This document shows positions 1-8,170 of a DNA stretch of 64,000 nt, piece after piece. Both the position numbers and the translations under genes were made by a program. Source of the stretch: DATJLY01 sp035532935 (GTDB lineage: Bacteria > Pseudomonadota > Alphaproteobacteria > ATCC43930 > CGMCC-115725). The notes under the pieces were generated by a model. The model was not told the DNA's origin, made no database searches, and saw only the letters and a list, made by a program, of their open reading frames with translations. Positions within the stretch are counted from its first letter, which is position 1. Each line of letters starts with the position of its first letter. The stretch lies in the NCBI GenBank assembly GCA_035532935.1, contig DATKQE010000094.1, forward strand, positions 34,817-98,816, in the 5' to 3' direction.

Positions 1-2466
1 CTCGAGCGCCCACACCGCCCGCGCCCAGGGCCCGGACAGGACGCTGAGGCGCGCGGCGGGGAAATGCTGCTTCAGCCGGCGCAGCGCCGGCAGCGCCATG
101 ACGCAATCGCCGATGTGGTCGAGCTTCACGGCCAGGATGCGCCGAACCTTGTCCCTGGCGAGAATGGGATGGCCCGAGAAGACGCGCTCGACCGGTTCGC
201 GCTCAGGCTCGATGTCGTCGGACGACGGCGACAGGCGCGGATGGAAGAACGGATCGCCGAGCCGAACCACGCTTCGCCAGCGCGCGGCGAAGCCGCCGGC
301 ATCGCCGCTTTCCGGCACCTCTTCCGGCAGGCCGCTGCCATGCTGGATGACGCGCGCGTGGGGCGTGTAGAGGTTCAGCAGCCCCCGCTGCCACAGCCTC
401 AAGCCATAATCGAGATCGGCGGGCGCGCCGGCATGGCGCAAGTCGAAGCCGCCCGTCTCCACGAACGTCTCGCGCCGCGTCAGGAGACAGGCGGCGGATA
501 CGGCGATGACGTTGCGCTCCGTCTGCGCCAGACCGAAATAGCCGGGCTCGTGCTCGGCGCAACCGCGAAACGCGTGGCGCACCGCACCCGGCGCGGCAAG
601 GAACATTCCGGCCTGGCGGATGCGGCGGTCCGGGTCGAGGATCATCGGGCCCACCGCACCGATCTCGGGCCGCTGTCCGTGCTCGAGCAGCGCCTCGAGC
701 CAATCCGGATCGACGACCTCGATGCGCTCATCGAGGAAGAGGAGATAGCGTCCCTGGGCCTGCGCCGCGGCAAGATTGGCGGCCTGCGGCCACGCCGTCG
801 GCGCGGCGCAAGGGATGACCTTGTCGGCGGCATGGTCGCCGCGGTCTGCCGTGCGCGCCGCGTCGCTGGCGCCGTCGCCGACGCAGATGATCTCATAGCG
901 GCGATGGGCGGTCACGGCGCGCAGGCCCGCGATGCGGGCGGCCAGCGCCGGCGGTGACGCCGATGTCGGAATGATGATCGAGACCAGCTCGCCGGCGGCA
1001 AGAGCGCGCCGCACGCGGTGGGTTTCGGGAAGCCGCCCGGGCACGACCCCGGCCTCGATGCCACGGCGCACCAGTGCTGCCGCGATGGCCGCGCGCGCGC
1101 CGGCATCGGCGCGGCGGCGCCGGCCGGCCCGCTCGTGCAGGACCGCGCCGACATGGCAGACGGCATTGGCCGCTTCCGTGCAACGCAGCACGGCATCGTA
1201 GTCGCCGTGCGCGCACAGCGTTTCGAGCGTGACGCCGGCCCGCGCGAGCAGCGGCGCCGAGGCGCACCAGAACCGTCCAATGTAGTTCGTCGCGAGCAGG
1301 AGGTCGGGCGACCAGTCCGGCTTGAAGAACGGCGCAACCGCGCCGCCCGGATCGCACCGCCGATCGTCGCCATAGAAGAAATCCGCATCGCGGTTCATGC
1401 CCGAGGCGAGCGCGAATTCCAAGAGCGCATCGCAGCCGAGCACGTCCCCCGCCCGCAGCAGGCACACCAGGACCGGCCGGCCCCGTGCCTTGCGTGCGGC
1501 GGCGCCGATCGCAATGCCCTTCGCACCGCGCTCGATCTCGACGCGATCGGCGATGTCGTCGAAGCCATCGAGGCCGGGGACGCGGCGCCCATTCCCGCCG
1601 CGCGCCACCAGAAGAATGCCGAAATCCTCATAGACCTGGCGACCCAGCGAGGCGAGCGTCGCCCGCAAGCGGCCCGTTTCCGCCGCGTCACCCTCCGCCA
1701 GCAGCACGACGCGAAAGAATGGCTGCCAGTCGAGCTGCGCCAATGTCCGCCGTGCGAGATCGGCCTCGGCCTCCGTCATCTTGAGCCGCAGCGTTCCCGG
1801 TCCGGCACCGGGCGCCGGCGCGGCGACATCAATGCCGAAGCTGGCCGTCGCCTCAGCCCCTTCCGTGTCGCGCAGGATGATACCGACTTGGTGCGTGCCG
1901 GGCGCCAGGCTGCGGTGGGGGATCGTCGCGGCGAAGCCGCTGCGCCGGGCCTCATCCCAATCCGGATAGGCCGCCGCCACGTCGCGGCGCTCGATACCAT
2001 ATTGCGCCGACAGCAGCCGCATGCCGTCGATGGCAATGTCGATCGCGGCAACGCCGCGCCGCGCCAGCGCCCAGCCGGCGATCGACAAGCGGCGCTCGAC
2101 GGCGATCGGCCGGGTCGCGTCGTCCGGTCGCGGCGCGTCGATATAGAGCTTCAGTCCCGCGTCCGGCGCCGCCGCCGCCGCGGCCTCGCGCCGCCGCATG
2201 CGCTCCAGGCCGCGCCCGGTCCCGACCGTGATATAGTGAAGCAACGGGTTCTCCGGGCACTCGCCGCTTTGGGCGCATTGCTCGAGATAATAGCCGGCAT
2301 CGAACTCGGGGTGCGGGTTGAAGCCCTGCCGCGCACCCTCTTCGATATAGTGCAGGAGCGGATCGAGATTGGCGGCGGCGACCTCGGGATTGCGGGCGCA
2401 ATAGTAATCGGGATCAAACAACCCCGATCGTGCCAGCGCATCGTAGACCTCGAACAACGATCCCAT
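1..2466 (-). CDS. Multi-domain glycosyltransferase, GT2-GT2-GT9, partial
   Basis: Transfers sugars, probably in surface polysaccharide or LPS assembly; the exact linkage cannot be read. The frame stays open from the ATG at 2466 to the window edge (822 codons, 3' end missing). Residues 15-80 hold YY/HY-rich repeats of the kind that precede bacterial glycan synthases (LLHYIEEGARQGFNPHPEFD). Around residues 243-420 lies one GT2-like domain, with an FFYGDD acidic motif and a PDWSPDLLLATNYIG stretch typical of GT2 enzymes. A second GT2 domain starts near residue 490 (VSIIIPTSAS) and contains RYLLFLDERIEV. From about residue 770 a GT9 heptosyltransferase-type domain begins (VKLDHIGDCVMALPALRRL) and is cut by the edge. 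The domains are seen directly; the role is inferred from families. No good Shine-Dalgarno site precedes the ATG, only GGGATGAGCC. Confidence 0.85.
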   Translation of the reverse strand, partial: MGSLFEVYDALARSGLFDPDYYCARNPEVAAANLDPLLHYIEEGARQGFNPHPEFDAGYYLEQCAQSGECPENPLLHYITVGTGRGLERMRRREAAAAAAPDAGLKLYIDAPRPDDATRPIAVERRLSIAGWALARRGVAAIDIAIDGMRLLSAQYGIERRDVAAAYPDWDEARRSGFAATIPHRSLAPGTHQVGIILRDTEGAEATASFGIDVAAPAPGAGPGTLRLKMTEAEADLARRTLAQLDWQPFFRVVLLAEGDAAETGRLRATLASLGRQVYEDFGILLVARGGNGRRVPGLDGFDDIADRVEIERGAKGIAIGAAARKARGRPVLVCLLRAGDVLGCDALLEFALASGMNRDADFFYGDDRRCDPGGAVAPFFKPDWSPDLLLATNYIGRFWCASAPLLARAGVTLETLCAHGDYDAVLRCTEAANAVCHVGAVLHERAGRRRRADAGARAAIAAALVRRGIEAGVVPGRLPETHRVRRALAAGELVSIIIPTSASPPALAARIAGLRAVTAHRRYEIICVGDGASDAARTADRGDHAADKVIPCAAPTAWPQAANLAAAQAQGRYLLFLDERIEVVDPDWLEALLEHGQRPEIGAVGPMILDPDRRIRQAGMFLAAPGAVRHAFRGCAEHEPGYFGLAQTERNVIAVSAACLLTRRETFVETGGFDLRHAGAPADLDYGLRLWQRGLLNLYTPHARVIQHGSGLPEEVPESGDAGGFAARWRSVVRLGDPFFHPRLSPSSDDIEPEREPVERVFSGHPILARDKVRRILAVKLDHIGDCVMALPALRRLKQHFPAARLSVLSGPWARAVWALE

Positions 2467-2703
2467 GGCTCATCCCGATGCGCGGCGGCCGCGCCGAAAC
2501 TTTACATGAACGTTCATGTTGCGTCCGCTAATCCGGAGCGGGCAACGATCGCTGTTACCCCATGGTGCCGCCATCGCATGCCGGAGCGGCTCCCGACGCA
2601 AGCGGCGCGGGACGGATTAACCAGGCCGGCTGACGGCATCTTTTACAGTCACCCGCCTCGGCCGAACTTAAACTCCGAAAATTCAAGGGGTTAACGAATT
2701 GGC

Positions 2704-3063
2704 ATGGTGATTGCTTTCTTTCCGGTGTCGCGGCGCATTTGCGATCGAGAGATGAGCGGTCCATTGCACATGAAACAGAATGCGACATTCTACGATGTCC
2801 CAATGCCGAGAGTGACCCGGGTCGGGCGGCCGTCGTCCCAGGGACCCATCACTGCGGCCATTCGCTCTCTCGTCGCGGAGGGCAAGCTGCCTAACAAGCT
2901 TTCGCGGAAGCAAAACATAGAACTTGTCCGGGTCCGCGTGCACGCGCTCTTTCCGGGCCAGTTCTCCGGCGATAGCGGGCTCGCGCGCGAGACCATCGCG
3001 AATTATCTCGCGCACGAACTGGCAATCCATCCGCATCAGCTCAAATCGACCGCCGACGTCTGA
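2704..3063 (+). CDS. Hypothetical protein, about 119 aa
   Basis: I do not recognise this protein. It is basic, with a low-complexity first 40 residues. A predicted-helical second half (AAIRSLVAEGKLPNKLSRKQ, then ARETIANYLAHELAIHP) could be a small DNA-binding or regulatory fold, but no known motif supports that. AAGGGG lies 13 nt before the ATG at 2704; in-frame ATGs at 2752, 2770 and 2803 would give shorter products. It is divergent from the glycosyltransferase and lies just outside the left copy of the 23 bp tRNA-derived repeat. Moderate confidence that it is coding, because the downstream half has ordinary residue composition and no better frame competes. Confidence 0.45.
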   Translation: MVIAFFPVSRRICDREMSGPLHMKQNATFYDVPMPRVTRVGRPSSQGPITAAIRSLVAEGKLPNKLSRKQNIELVRVRVHALFPGQFSGDSGLARETIANYLAHELAIHPHQLKSTADV

Positions 3064-3309
3064 GCGCGGACGGGGTAACCCGCAGCGTCGGGTCCTCCCG
3101 GCGCCGAAAGGTCATTCGCAGTTTAGTCCAATCACACCCGTCCGGCGAAATCAAGCCTGCGTTGCCGCGCGGCGATGACGGCGGCAAGCCGCGCGCAAGG
3201 CCGGTGACATGACCGGCCGATAGCACGGACGACACCGCGTCTCACGCGCCAGGAAGCGGGGGCCGTCACCGCCGCCGGCGATCGAACGCTCGCATCGGCG
3301 GATTTCGGG

Positions 3310-3332
3310 AGGGGTTGGTGGAGCCGAGGGGG
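3310..3332 (+). repeat. Left copy of 23 bp direct repeat; tRNA-Ala 3'-end fragment (att-like)
   Basis: These 23 bases, beginning AGGGGTTGGTGGAGCCGAGG, are identical to 20380-20402, where they form the last 17 nt of an intact tRNA-Ala gene plus 6 nt of downstream flank. Similarity extends leftwards with one gap (GATTTC in both). Here there is no tRNA around the fragment. This is the arrangement left by tRNA-targeted site-specific integration; the integration itself is inferred. Confidence 0.7.
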
Positions 3333-3450
3333 CACTCCACCAAAACGGAAAACCGCGGAAAGCCAAGGCTAGCACATCTGCCATTGCATTTTGTGTAACA
3401 CAGGCGTGTAGCAGGGGTTATAGGGATCGGTCGGGCTGTCGGGAGCACCT

Positions 3451-3540
3451 CATCTGTCCGGTTTTGTAGCAAGTGATCTGTCCGGTCTGAAAATCGCTCC
3501 AAAGAGGGGGTGATAGTGGGTCGGGCAGAGCTATCACCCC
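3451..3540. repeat. Paired short repeats and 10 bp hairpin; possible insertion-element remnant
   Basis: ATCTGTCCGGT occurs twice about 25 bp apart. It is followed by an inverted repeat with perfect 10 bp arms, GGGGTGATAG (3507-3516) and CTATCACCCC (3531-3540), and a 14 nt loop. The set resembles the terminal region of an insertion sequence, but no transposase is present and I cannot name the family. It could instead be a terminator or a protein-binding hairpin. Confidence 0.3.
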
Positions 3541-3709
3541 ATCGACGCCGCCATGCGTTGCCCGGCCGCGCTACCGGGGTAGGCGGCACGAGCCATCCGG
3601 CTTATGTTGGATTAGAGGATTGCATGAGGGGCCGAAGGAGTGCCGCATTGACGGTTGATCGGCGTTGCCGGCTGTCACAGAATGCGCGCCCGTCGGGAGG
3701 GGGCGGACC

Positions 3710-4228
3710 ATGGCGCAGCAGCGGATGAGCTATGTCGATCCGTCGTCGATCCGCGACGAGCCGATGCTGGCGGAGTTCGACCGTGGCCGCCGCGAGGGCA
3801 GGCCCCGGCCCGAAAGCCGGGCCATCCGCGCCCATGTGCTGGCCGCCTTCTGGTCCTTCGTTGCGGCCTCGGACGGGGTCTTCCGCAACGGCGTCATGGG
3901 CCATGCGATCAAGGAGCGATGCCGCGTTTATGTCTCGCGGTCGGTCAAATCCGCTCGCCATGGGCTGGTCGAGGACGATTACCGCGATCTCCTCGCCTTC
4001 GAGAAATCCTCCCGCTACGACGAGCGTCAGAAGGCCGCCCTCGCCGATACCGAGGCGATCACCCGGGACCTCGCGACCGACGACGCGCTGTGGCAGCGCC
4101 TGAAGCGGCACTTCAGCGAGCCGCAGATCGTCGAGTTCGGCTATTTCGTGGCCGCCACCACGGGCCGGCAGTGCTGGCTGAGGCGGCACGATGTCCGGGC
4201 CGAAAAACGCGACTCTGCCGCAGAATGA
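3710..4228 (+). CDS. AhpD/carboxymuconolactone decarboxylase-like protein lacking the CxxC pair
   Basis: This 172-residue protein matches the alkylhydroperoxidase D/carboxymuconolactone decarboxylase fold by pattern: a helix with FWSFVAASDGVFRNGVMGHA, then IKERCRVYVSRSVK, a DERQKAALADTEAITRD segment and HFSEPQIVEFGYFVAATTG. In relatives I recall, SRSVK is followed by a redox CxxC segment; here the chain runs SRSVKSARHGLVEDDY with no CxxC, so peroxidase chemistry is doubtful. The start at 3710 is chosen because GGGAGGGGG lies just upstream; 45 nt further upstream there is an ATG without such a site. The gene ends in ATGA overlap with the ABC ATPase, so the two are translationally coupled and the protein probably acts on, or senses, the imported compound. 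Confidence 0.7.
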   Translation: MAQQRMSYVDPSSIRDEPMLAEFDRGRREGRPRPESRAIRAHVLAAFWSFVAASDGVFRNGVMGHAIKERCRVYVSRSVKSARHGLVEDDYRDLLAFEKSSRYDERQKAALADTEAITRDLATDDALWQRLKRHFSEPQIVEFGYFVAATTGRQCWLRRHDVRAEKRDSAAE

Positions 4229-5046
4229 TTGGTGCCACGGCGACGGATCGGTGCGACGTGCCGCGCGAAGGCCATATCGTGGTGCGCGCGCTCGAGCGGC
4301 GCTATGGCGATCTGACCGTCTTCTCCGGGATCGATTTCGAGGTGCGCGAACGCGAGATCGTCGCCATCGTCGGACCTTCGGGCTGCGGCAAGACCACGCT
4401 GCTGCGCTGTGTCGACGGCCTCATTCCGGCAGCAGGCGAGGTTTGGATTGATGGTCGGCGCGTCGCCGAGCCGCCGCCGGGCGTCGCCATGGTGTTTCAG
4501 CATTTCGGCCTCTTTCCGTGGAAGACCGTGTACGACAACGTTGCCTACGGATTGCGCATGGCGGGAATAGCGCGCGCCGAGATCGAGCGCCGCATTCCCG
4601 CCTTCATCAATCTCGTGGGGCTCGCCGGATTCGAGCACGCCTATCCCTACCAGATGTCGGGCGGAATGCAGCAGCGCTGCGGACTCGCCCGCGCGCTGGC
4701 CATCGAGCCGAGCGTTCTGCTGATGGACGAGCCCTTCGCCGCGGTCGACGCGCAGACGCGCGAAATCCTGCAGTTCGAGCTGCTGCACATCTGGGAGCGG
4801 CGGCCGACGACGATGCTGTTCGTCACCCACTCCATCGAAGAAGCGGTGCTGATGGGTGATCGCGTCATCGTCCTGAAGGGCCGGCCGAGCCGGATCGATC
4901 AGCAGATCGCGATCGACCTGCCACGGCCGCGCAGCCGCGACACGTTGCGAGCGCCGCGCTTCGCGGAGCTCCGGGAGCAGGTATGGTCCACTTTGATGGA
5001 CGAGGCGAGAAAGGCCGAGTTCGAGGTCGAATTGCCGAAGTCTTGA
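4225..5046 (+). CDS. NitT/TauT-family ABC transporter ATPase
   Basis: This is the ATP-hydrolysing subunit of a nitrate/sulfonate/taurine-type importer, acting at the cytoplasmic face of the inner membrane. The 273-residue chain shows Walker A GPSGCGKTT (50-58), Q-loop MVFQHFG (Q92), signature MSGGMQQR (about 144-150), Walker B VLLMDEP (D168-E169) and the switch histidine in FVTHSIEEA. FPWKTVYDNVAYGL is typical of the SsuB/TauB branch. The start overlaps the stop of the AhpD-like gene by 4 nt (ATGA). It is followed by the binding protein and two permeases, so the operon is ATPase-binding protein-permease-permease. Substrate is unknown; the family imports sulfonates, nitrate, pyrimidines and related anions. 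Confidence 0.9.
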   Translation: MIGATATDRCDVPREGHIVVRALERRYGDLTVFSGIDFEVREREIVAIVGPSGCGKTTLLRCVDGLIPAAGEVWIDGRRVAEPPPGVAMVFQHFGLFPWKTVYDNVAYGLRMAGIARAEIERRIPAFINLVGLAGFEHAYPYQMSGGMQQRCGLARALAIEPSVLLMDEPFAAVDAQTREILQFELLHIWERRPTTMLFVTHSIEEAVLMGDRVIVLKGRPSRIDQQIAIDLPRPRSRDTLRAPRFAELREQVWSTLMDEARKAEFEVELPKS

Positions 5047-5094
5047 GAAGATCGGGCGTCGATCGTACAACGACGCAACTGGGGAGGATGACGT

Positions 5095-6108
5095 ATGTAC
5101 CGCAAAGCAGCTTTCGTCGTGATGATGGCGATCGCCCCGCTGATGATGCCGCTCGCGCCGCCGGCCTTCGCCCAGGCGCCCAAGATCGTTCTCGCCCCGC
5201 CTGGCATTCCGCCGATATTCGGCTCGATCATCGTCTTCGTGGCGCGGGACGCAGGATTCTTCAAGAAATACGGCGTCAATGTCGAGCTGCGCCAGTTCGA
5301 CAACGGCACCGCCGCGTCGCGCGCCGTGCTGTCCGGCGATATCGACGCCTCGATGTCGCCCACGCCGCTGCTTATCAGCCAGGTCGCCAACGCGAACGTG
5401 CCGCTTGTGGCCTTCTACGGCTTGCCCAAGCCGGATTTCGAGCTCGGCACGACCGATGCGAAAATGGCCACTTGCGCCGATCTCAAGGGCCAGCAGGTCG
5501 GGGTCGACACGCCTGGCGGCGCCCGCTCGATCGCATTGAGGACCATTCTGGCGGGCGGCTGCCACATGTCGCTCGACGACGTTCAGCAGGTGGCGCTCGG
5601 CTCCAACACCGCCAGCGCGATGATCGCAGGCCAGATCAAATACGGCATCCTGCATCTCGACGACGTCCCCGAGATCGAAAGCCACGGCAAGCACGTCACC
5701 ATTATCAAGACGCTGCGGGACAGCAGTCCGATTTCCCACTGGATCGTGGCCGTCGCGCGCAAGGACAGGCTCGCCCAGAAGCGCGATGCCTTCGTCCGCA
5801 TGACGGCCGGGATCATTGCGGCAGGGCGCTACATGGCGGATCCGAAGAATGCCGACCGCGTGGCCAAGATCGCCGAGGTCACGGGCCGCACCTACGCCAT
5901 CGCACGCGGCGCGCTGAAGAGCTATTTGAAATTCGGCTTGTGGCCGATCGACAATGACGGCCTCAACACGGAGCAGCTGCAAAAGCTCATCGCGTTCCTG
6001 GCCAAGGTCGGAAACATCAAGCTCGGCAAGACGCCGCCGACCGTTGCGCAGATCGTCGATCCCACGATCTGGCGCGATGCCAACGCGATGGTGAACGGTT
6101 CGAAGTAG
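5095..6108 (+). CDS. NMT1/SsuA-like ABC transporter substrate-binding protein
   Basis: This is the periplasmic binding protein of the importer. A clear signal peptide covers residues 1-25 (MMAIAPLMMPLAPPAFAQA, cleavage after AQA or FAQ). The mature part begins with KIVLAPPGIPPIFGS and contains the GFFKKYGVNVELRQF and DIDASMSPTPLLISQV segments characteristic of NMT1/THI5-like proteins, followed by GQQVGVDTPGGARSIALRT. Length is 337 residues, normal for the family. GGGGAGGATGACGT precedes the ATG, giving a good ribosome site. Ligand-contacting residues cannot be assigned to a substrate from sequence alone. Confidence 0.88.
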   Translation: MYRKAAFVVMMAIAPLMMPLAPPAFAQAPKIVLAPPGIPPIFGSIIVFVARDAGFFKKYGVNVELRQFDNGTAASRAVLSGDIDASMSPTPLLISQVANANVPLVAFYGLPKPDFELGTTDAKMATCADLKGQQVGVDTPGGARSIALRTILAGGCHMSLDDVQQVALGSNTASAMIAGQIKYGILHLDDVPEIESHGKHVTIIKTLRDSSPISHWIVAVARKDRLAQKRDAFVRMTAGIIAAGRYMADPKNADRVAKIAEVTGRTYAIARGALKSYLKFGLWPIDNDGLNTEQLQKLIAFLAKVGNIKLGKTPPTVAQIVDPTIWRDANAMVNGSK

Positions 6109-6118
6109 TCGGGAAACG

Positions 6119-6868
6119 ATGCGCGCGATCGTCACGCGGCACGGGTTGTTCTGGTCGAGCCTGCTGGGCGGCCTCGCGCTCTGGGAGATCATCGGCCGGA
6201 ACACCAGCCCCGCCTTCATGGCGCCGCTGTCCGCGACGATGGTTCGCCTCGTTGAACTCGCGCGCAATGGCAGTCTTGGCCCGGAGCTGGCGAGCTCCCT
6301 CACGCTGTTTTTTACGGGGTTCGCGGCGTCGATCGTCGTGGGCATCCCGCTTGGGCTCCTGCTGGCGCGCATTCGCCGTCTGCGCGAAGCGCTCGATCTC
6401 TATCTCATGATTCTCTACGCGATGCCGATGGTCGCGCTCATCCCCTTCATTCTTTCGCTGATGGGGTTCGGCTTTGCGCCGAAGGTCCTGGTGGTCTTTC
6501 TCTTTGCCGTGTTCCCCATCGTCTACAACACGGTCGAAGGGGCGCGGAGCATCAAGCCGGAGCTCATAGAGGTGGCACGATCCTACCGCTCCGGCGAATG
6601 GGCGTTGTGGCGCGAGGTCGTGGTCCCTTACACGCTGCCCTTCGCCATGACCGGCGTCCGCCTGGCCATCGGCCGCGCCTTCGTCGGCATGATCGCAGCC
6701 GAGTTCTTCCTGAGCGCTTCGGGGTTGGGCCAGCTCATCATGACCGCGTCGCAAAGCTTCGACACGGCCGGCGTCTTCGCTGCCATGTTGATCATCGCGG
6801 TCCTGGGCGTGGGCCTCACGCGCATCGGCGACATGATCGAGGCACATTTCGCGCGGTGGCGAGGCTGA
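6119..6868 (+). CDS. ABC transporter permease, NitT/TauT type (first of pair)
   Basis: This inner-membrane permease has 249 residues and about six hydrophobic segments, beginning near residue 10 and ending with FAAMLIIAVLGVGLTRIGD. The cytoplasmic EAA loop that docks the ATPase is visible as EVARSYRSGEWALWREVVVP. FGFAPKVLVVFLFAVFPIVYNTVEGAR is typical of the SsuC/TauC branch. The start lies 10 nt after the binding-protein stop, in the same operon. A second, different permease follows after 4 nt, so the channel is probably a heterodimer rather than the homodimer more common in this family. Confidence 0.88.
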   Translation: MRAIVTRHGLFWSSLLGGLALWEIIGRNTSPAFMAPLSATMVRLVELARNGSLGPELASSLTLFFTGFAASIVVGIPLGLLLARIRRLREALDLYLMILYAMPMVALIPFILSLMGFGFAPKVLVVFLFAVFPIVYNTVEGARSIKPELIEVARSYRSGEWALWREVVVPYTLPFAMTGVRLAIGRAFVGMIAAEFFLSASGLGQLIMTASQSFDTAGVFAAMLIIAVLGVGLTRIGDMIEAHFARWRG

Positions 6869-6872
6869 TCCC

Positions 6873-7679
6873 TTGACCGCCGCCACAACCGTCATGTCTC
6901 CGGCCCGCGCCAGGCGGACGCTCGCGGGCCCGGCCGTGCCACGGATCGTGGCCGGTGTGGCGATCCTGGTTTTCTGGGAGGCCGTCGTTCGCGCCTTCGC
7001 ACCCGATTTCGTGGCCAAGCCGAGTGCCGTCGTAGCTGCGATACCGCGCGTCCTGAGCAGCACATCGTTTCTCGCATCGGCCTGGATCACGGTGGCGGCG
7101 ACCCTCGAGGGCCTGTTTGCGGCGCTCGTCCTTGGCACGGCGATCGGCTTGCTGATGGGACGCAGCGTTGCCGCCGACCGGCTTCTCCGCCTGTGGGTCA
7201 ACGTCTTCAACGCCATGCCGATGATCATCGTCTTGCCGTTGATGTCGCTGTGGTTCGGCTACACCAGCATGGCCCGGCTCGCGACGGTCATATTCGCGGC
7301 GATCTTCGCGGTCATCGTCAACGCGGCGGAAGGCGCTCGCGCGGTTCCCCGCGACTATGTCGAAGTCGCGCGCGCATTCCGCTCATCGCCGCTGCGCGTC
7401 GTATTCGAGATCGTCCTGCCGGCGGCGACGCCTTACCTCTTGGCGGGCTTCCGTCTCGCCGCCGGCCGCGCGCTGATTGGCGCGGTGGTAGCGGAATTCT
7501 TCACCGCCATTCCCGGTCTCGGCTATTTCATCCTCTTCAACTCGCGCACCTACCATCAAAACAAAGCCTTCGTCGCAGTATTGCTGCTCGCGGCCTTCGG
7601 CGTCGGGTTCAACGCACTCGTCGACTGGTCGACCCGCCGCTTCCTGCCCTGGTATCGCCGCGACGAGATCCGCGAGTGA
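6873..7679 (+). CDS. ABC transporter permease, NitT/TauT type (second of pair)
   Basis: This is the second inner-membrane subunit of the importer, 268 residues from a TTG start at 6873. An in-frame ATG at 6894 would give a protein 7 residues shorter. GAGG lies 9 nt before the TTG. About six membrane segments are visible. The EAA loop reads EVARAFRSSPLRVVFEIVLP, followed by AATPYLLAGFRLAAGRALIGAVVAEFF. It is the last gene of the operon that starts with the AhpD-like gene; nothing obviously coding follows for about 490 bases. Confidence 0.87.
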   Translation: MTAATTVMSPARARRTLAGPAVPRIVAGVAILVFWEAVVRAFAPDFVAKPSAVVAAIPRVLSSTSFLASAWITVAATLEGLFAALVLGTAIGLLMGRSVAADRLLRLWVNVFNAMPMIIVLPLMSLWFGYTSMARLATVIFAAIFAVIVNAAEGARAVPRDYVEVARAFRSSPLRVVFEIVLPAATPYLLAGFRLAAGRALIGAVVAEFFTAIPGLGYFILFNSRTYHQNKAFVAVLLLAAFGVGFNALVDWSTRRFLPWYRRDEIRE

Positions 7680-8170
7680 AGGGCGGCGCGTGAAGCGGTT
7701 GAGGAGCGTTCCGATCGGCGATTGACGGAAGGCAAAGAGCCGGATATCGACGAGGTCGCAGCGAGGATCGATGCCAATCGTCGGAAGTGACCGGGACGTG
7801 CAGCCCGTAAATGCGGTCAATCAAATCGTCAGTGTCGGTAGCGCCGAAACCTATCGACGCGCCCATCTCACGGACCGGCTTCTCCGCCGCCGCTATGTTG
7901 ATGGGCCGAGGCTTCGCCGTCGCGGCCTTCGTCGCGGTGCTGCGGCGCACGATCATGACGACGCCCGGCGCATGAGCCGGTCCGCGTCGGGTTTGACGCG
8001 GCCGCGGGCGGGACGCTAATTTGCGGCGGCGTTCATCTCTCGACTTGCCGCGCGCCCCGTCGGTGGCAGCGGATTCCGCCCGTCCTTCCGCGTCGAAGAG
8101 AAAACACGAGAGAACGGTGGCCGTCTCTGCATCAAAAGACGCCTCGAGGCCGGCGCAGCGCAAGGTGACG
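7680..8170. other. Intergenic stretch, no gene supported
   Basis: About 490 bases between the permease and the TetR-type regulator. Short open frames exist on both strands, but none has a recognisable motif or a ribosome site. The last 150 bases may encode an N-terminal extension of the regulator if it starts at the in-frame TTG 8021 or GTG 8117. Confidence 0.4.

Larger units (their letters stand above)
3064..3709. other. Gene-poor stretch holding an att-like repeat and a possible mobile-element scar
   Basis: No convincing gene is seen in these 646 bases. They contain the left copy of the tRNA-Ala 3'-end repeat (3310-3332), a small palindrome TGTGTAACACA at 3392-3402, two copies of ATCTGTCCGGT (near 3453 and 3478) and a 10 bp inverted repeat (3507-3540). 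The base composition is less GC-extreme than the flanking genes, consistent with a junction of foreign DNA. Confidence 0.5.

Noticed and set aside
1018..2694. Long plus-strand open frame of 558 codons
   Set aside because: It lies opposite the glycosyltransferase and its translation is Arg/Gln/His-rich without motifs, a mirror of GC-rich coding on the other strand.
4141..6372. 743-codon minus-strand open frame
   Set aside because: It mirrors the first importer operon and has no recognisable domain.
7771..8019. Possible small gene between permease and TetR gene
   Set aside because: No ribosome site, no motif and an Arg-rich translation typical of non-coding GC-rich sequence.
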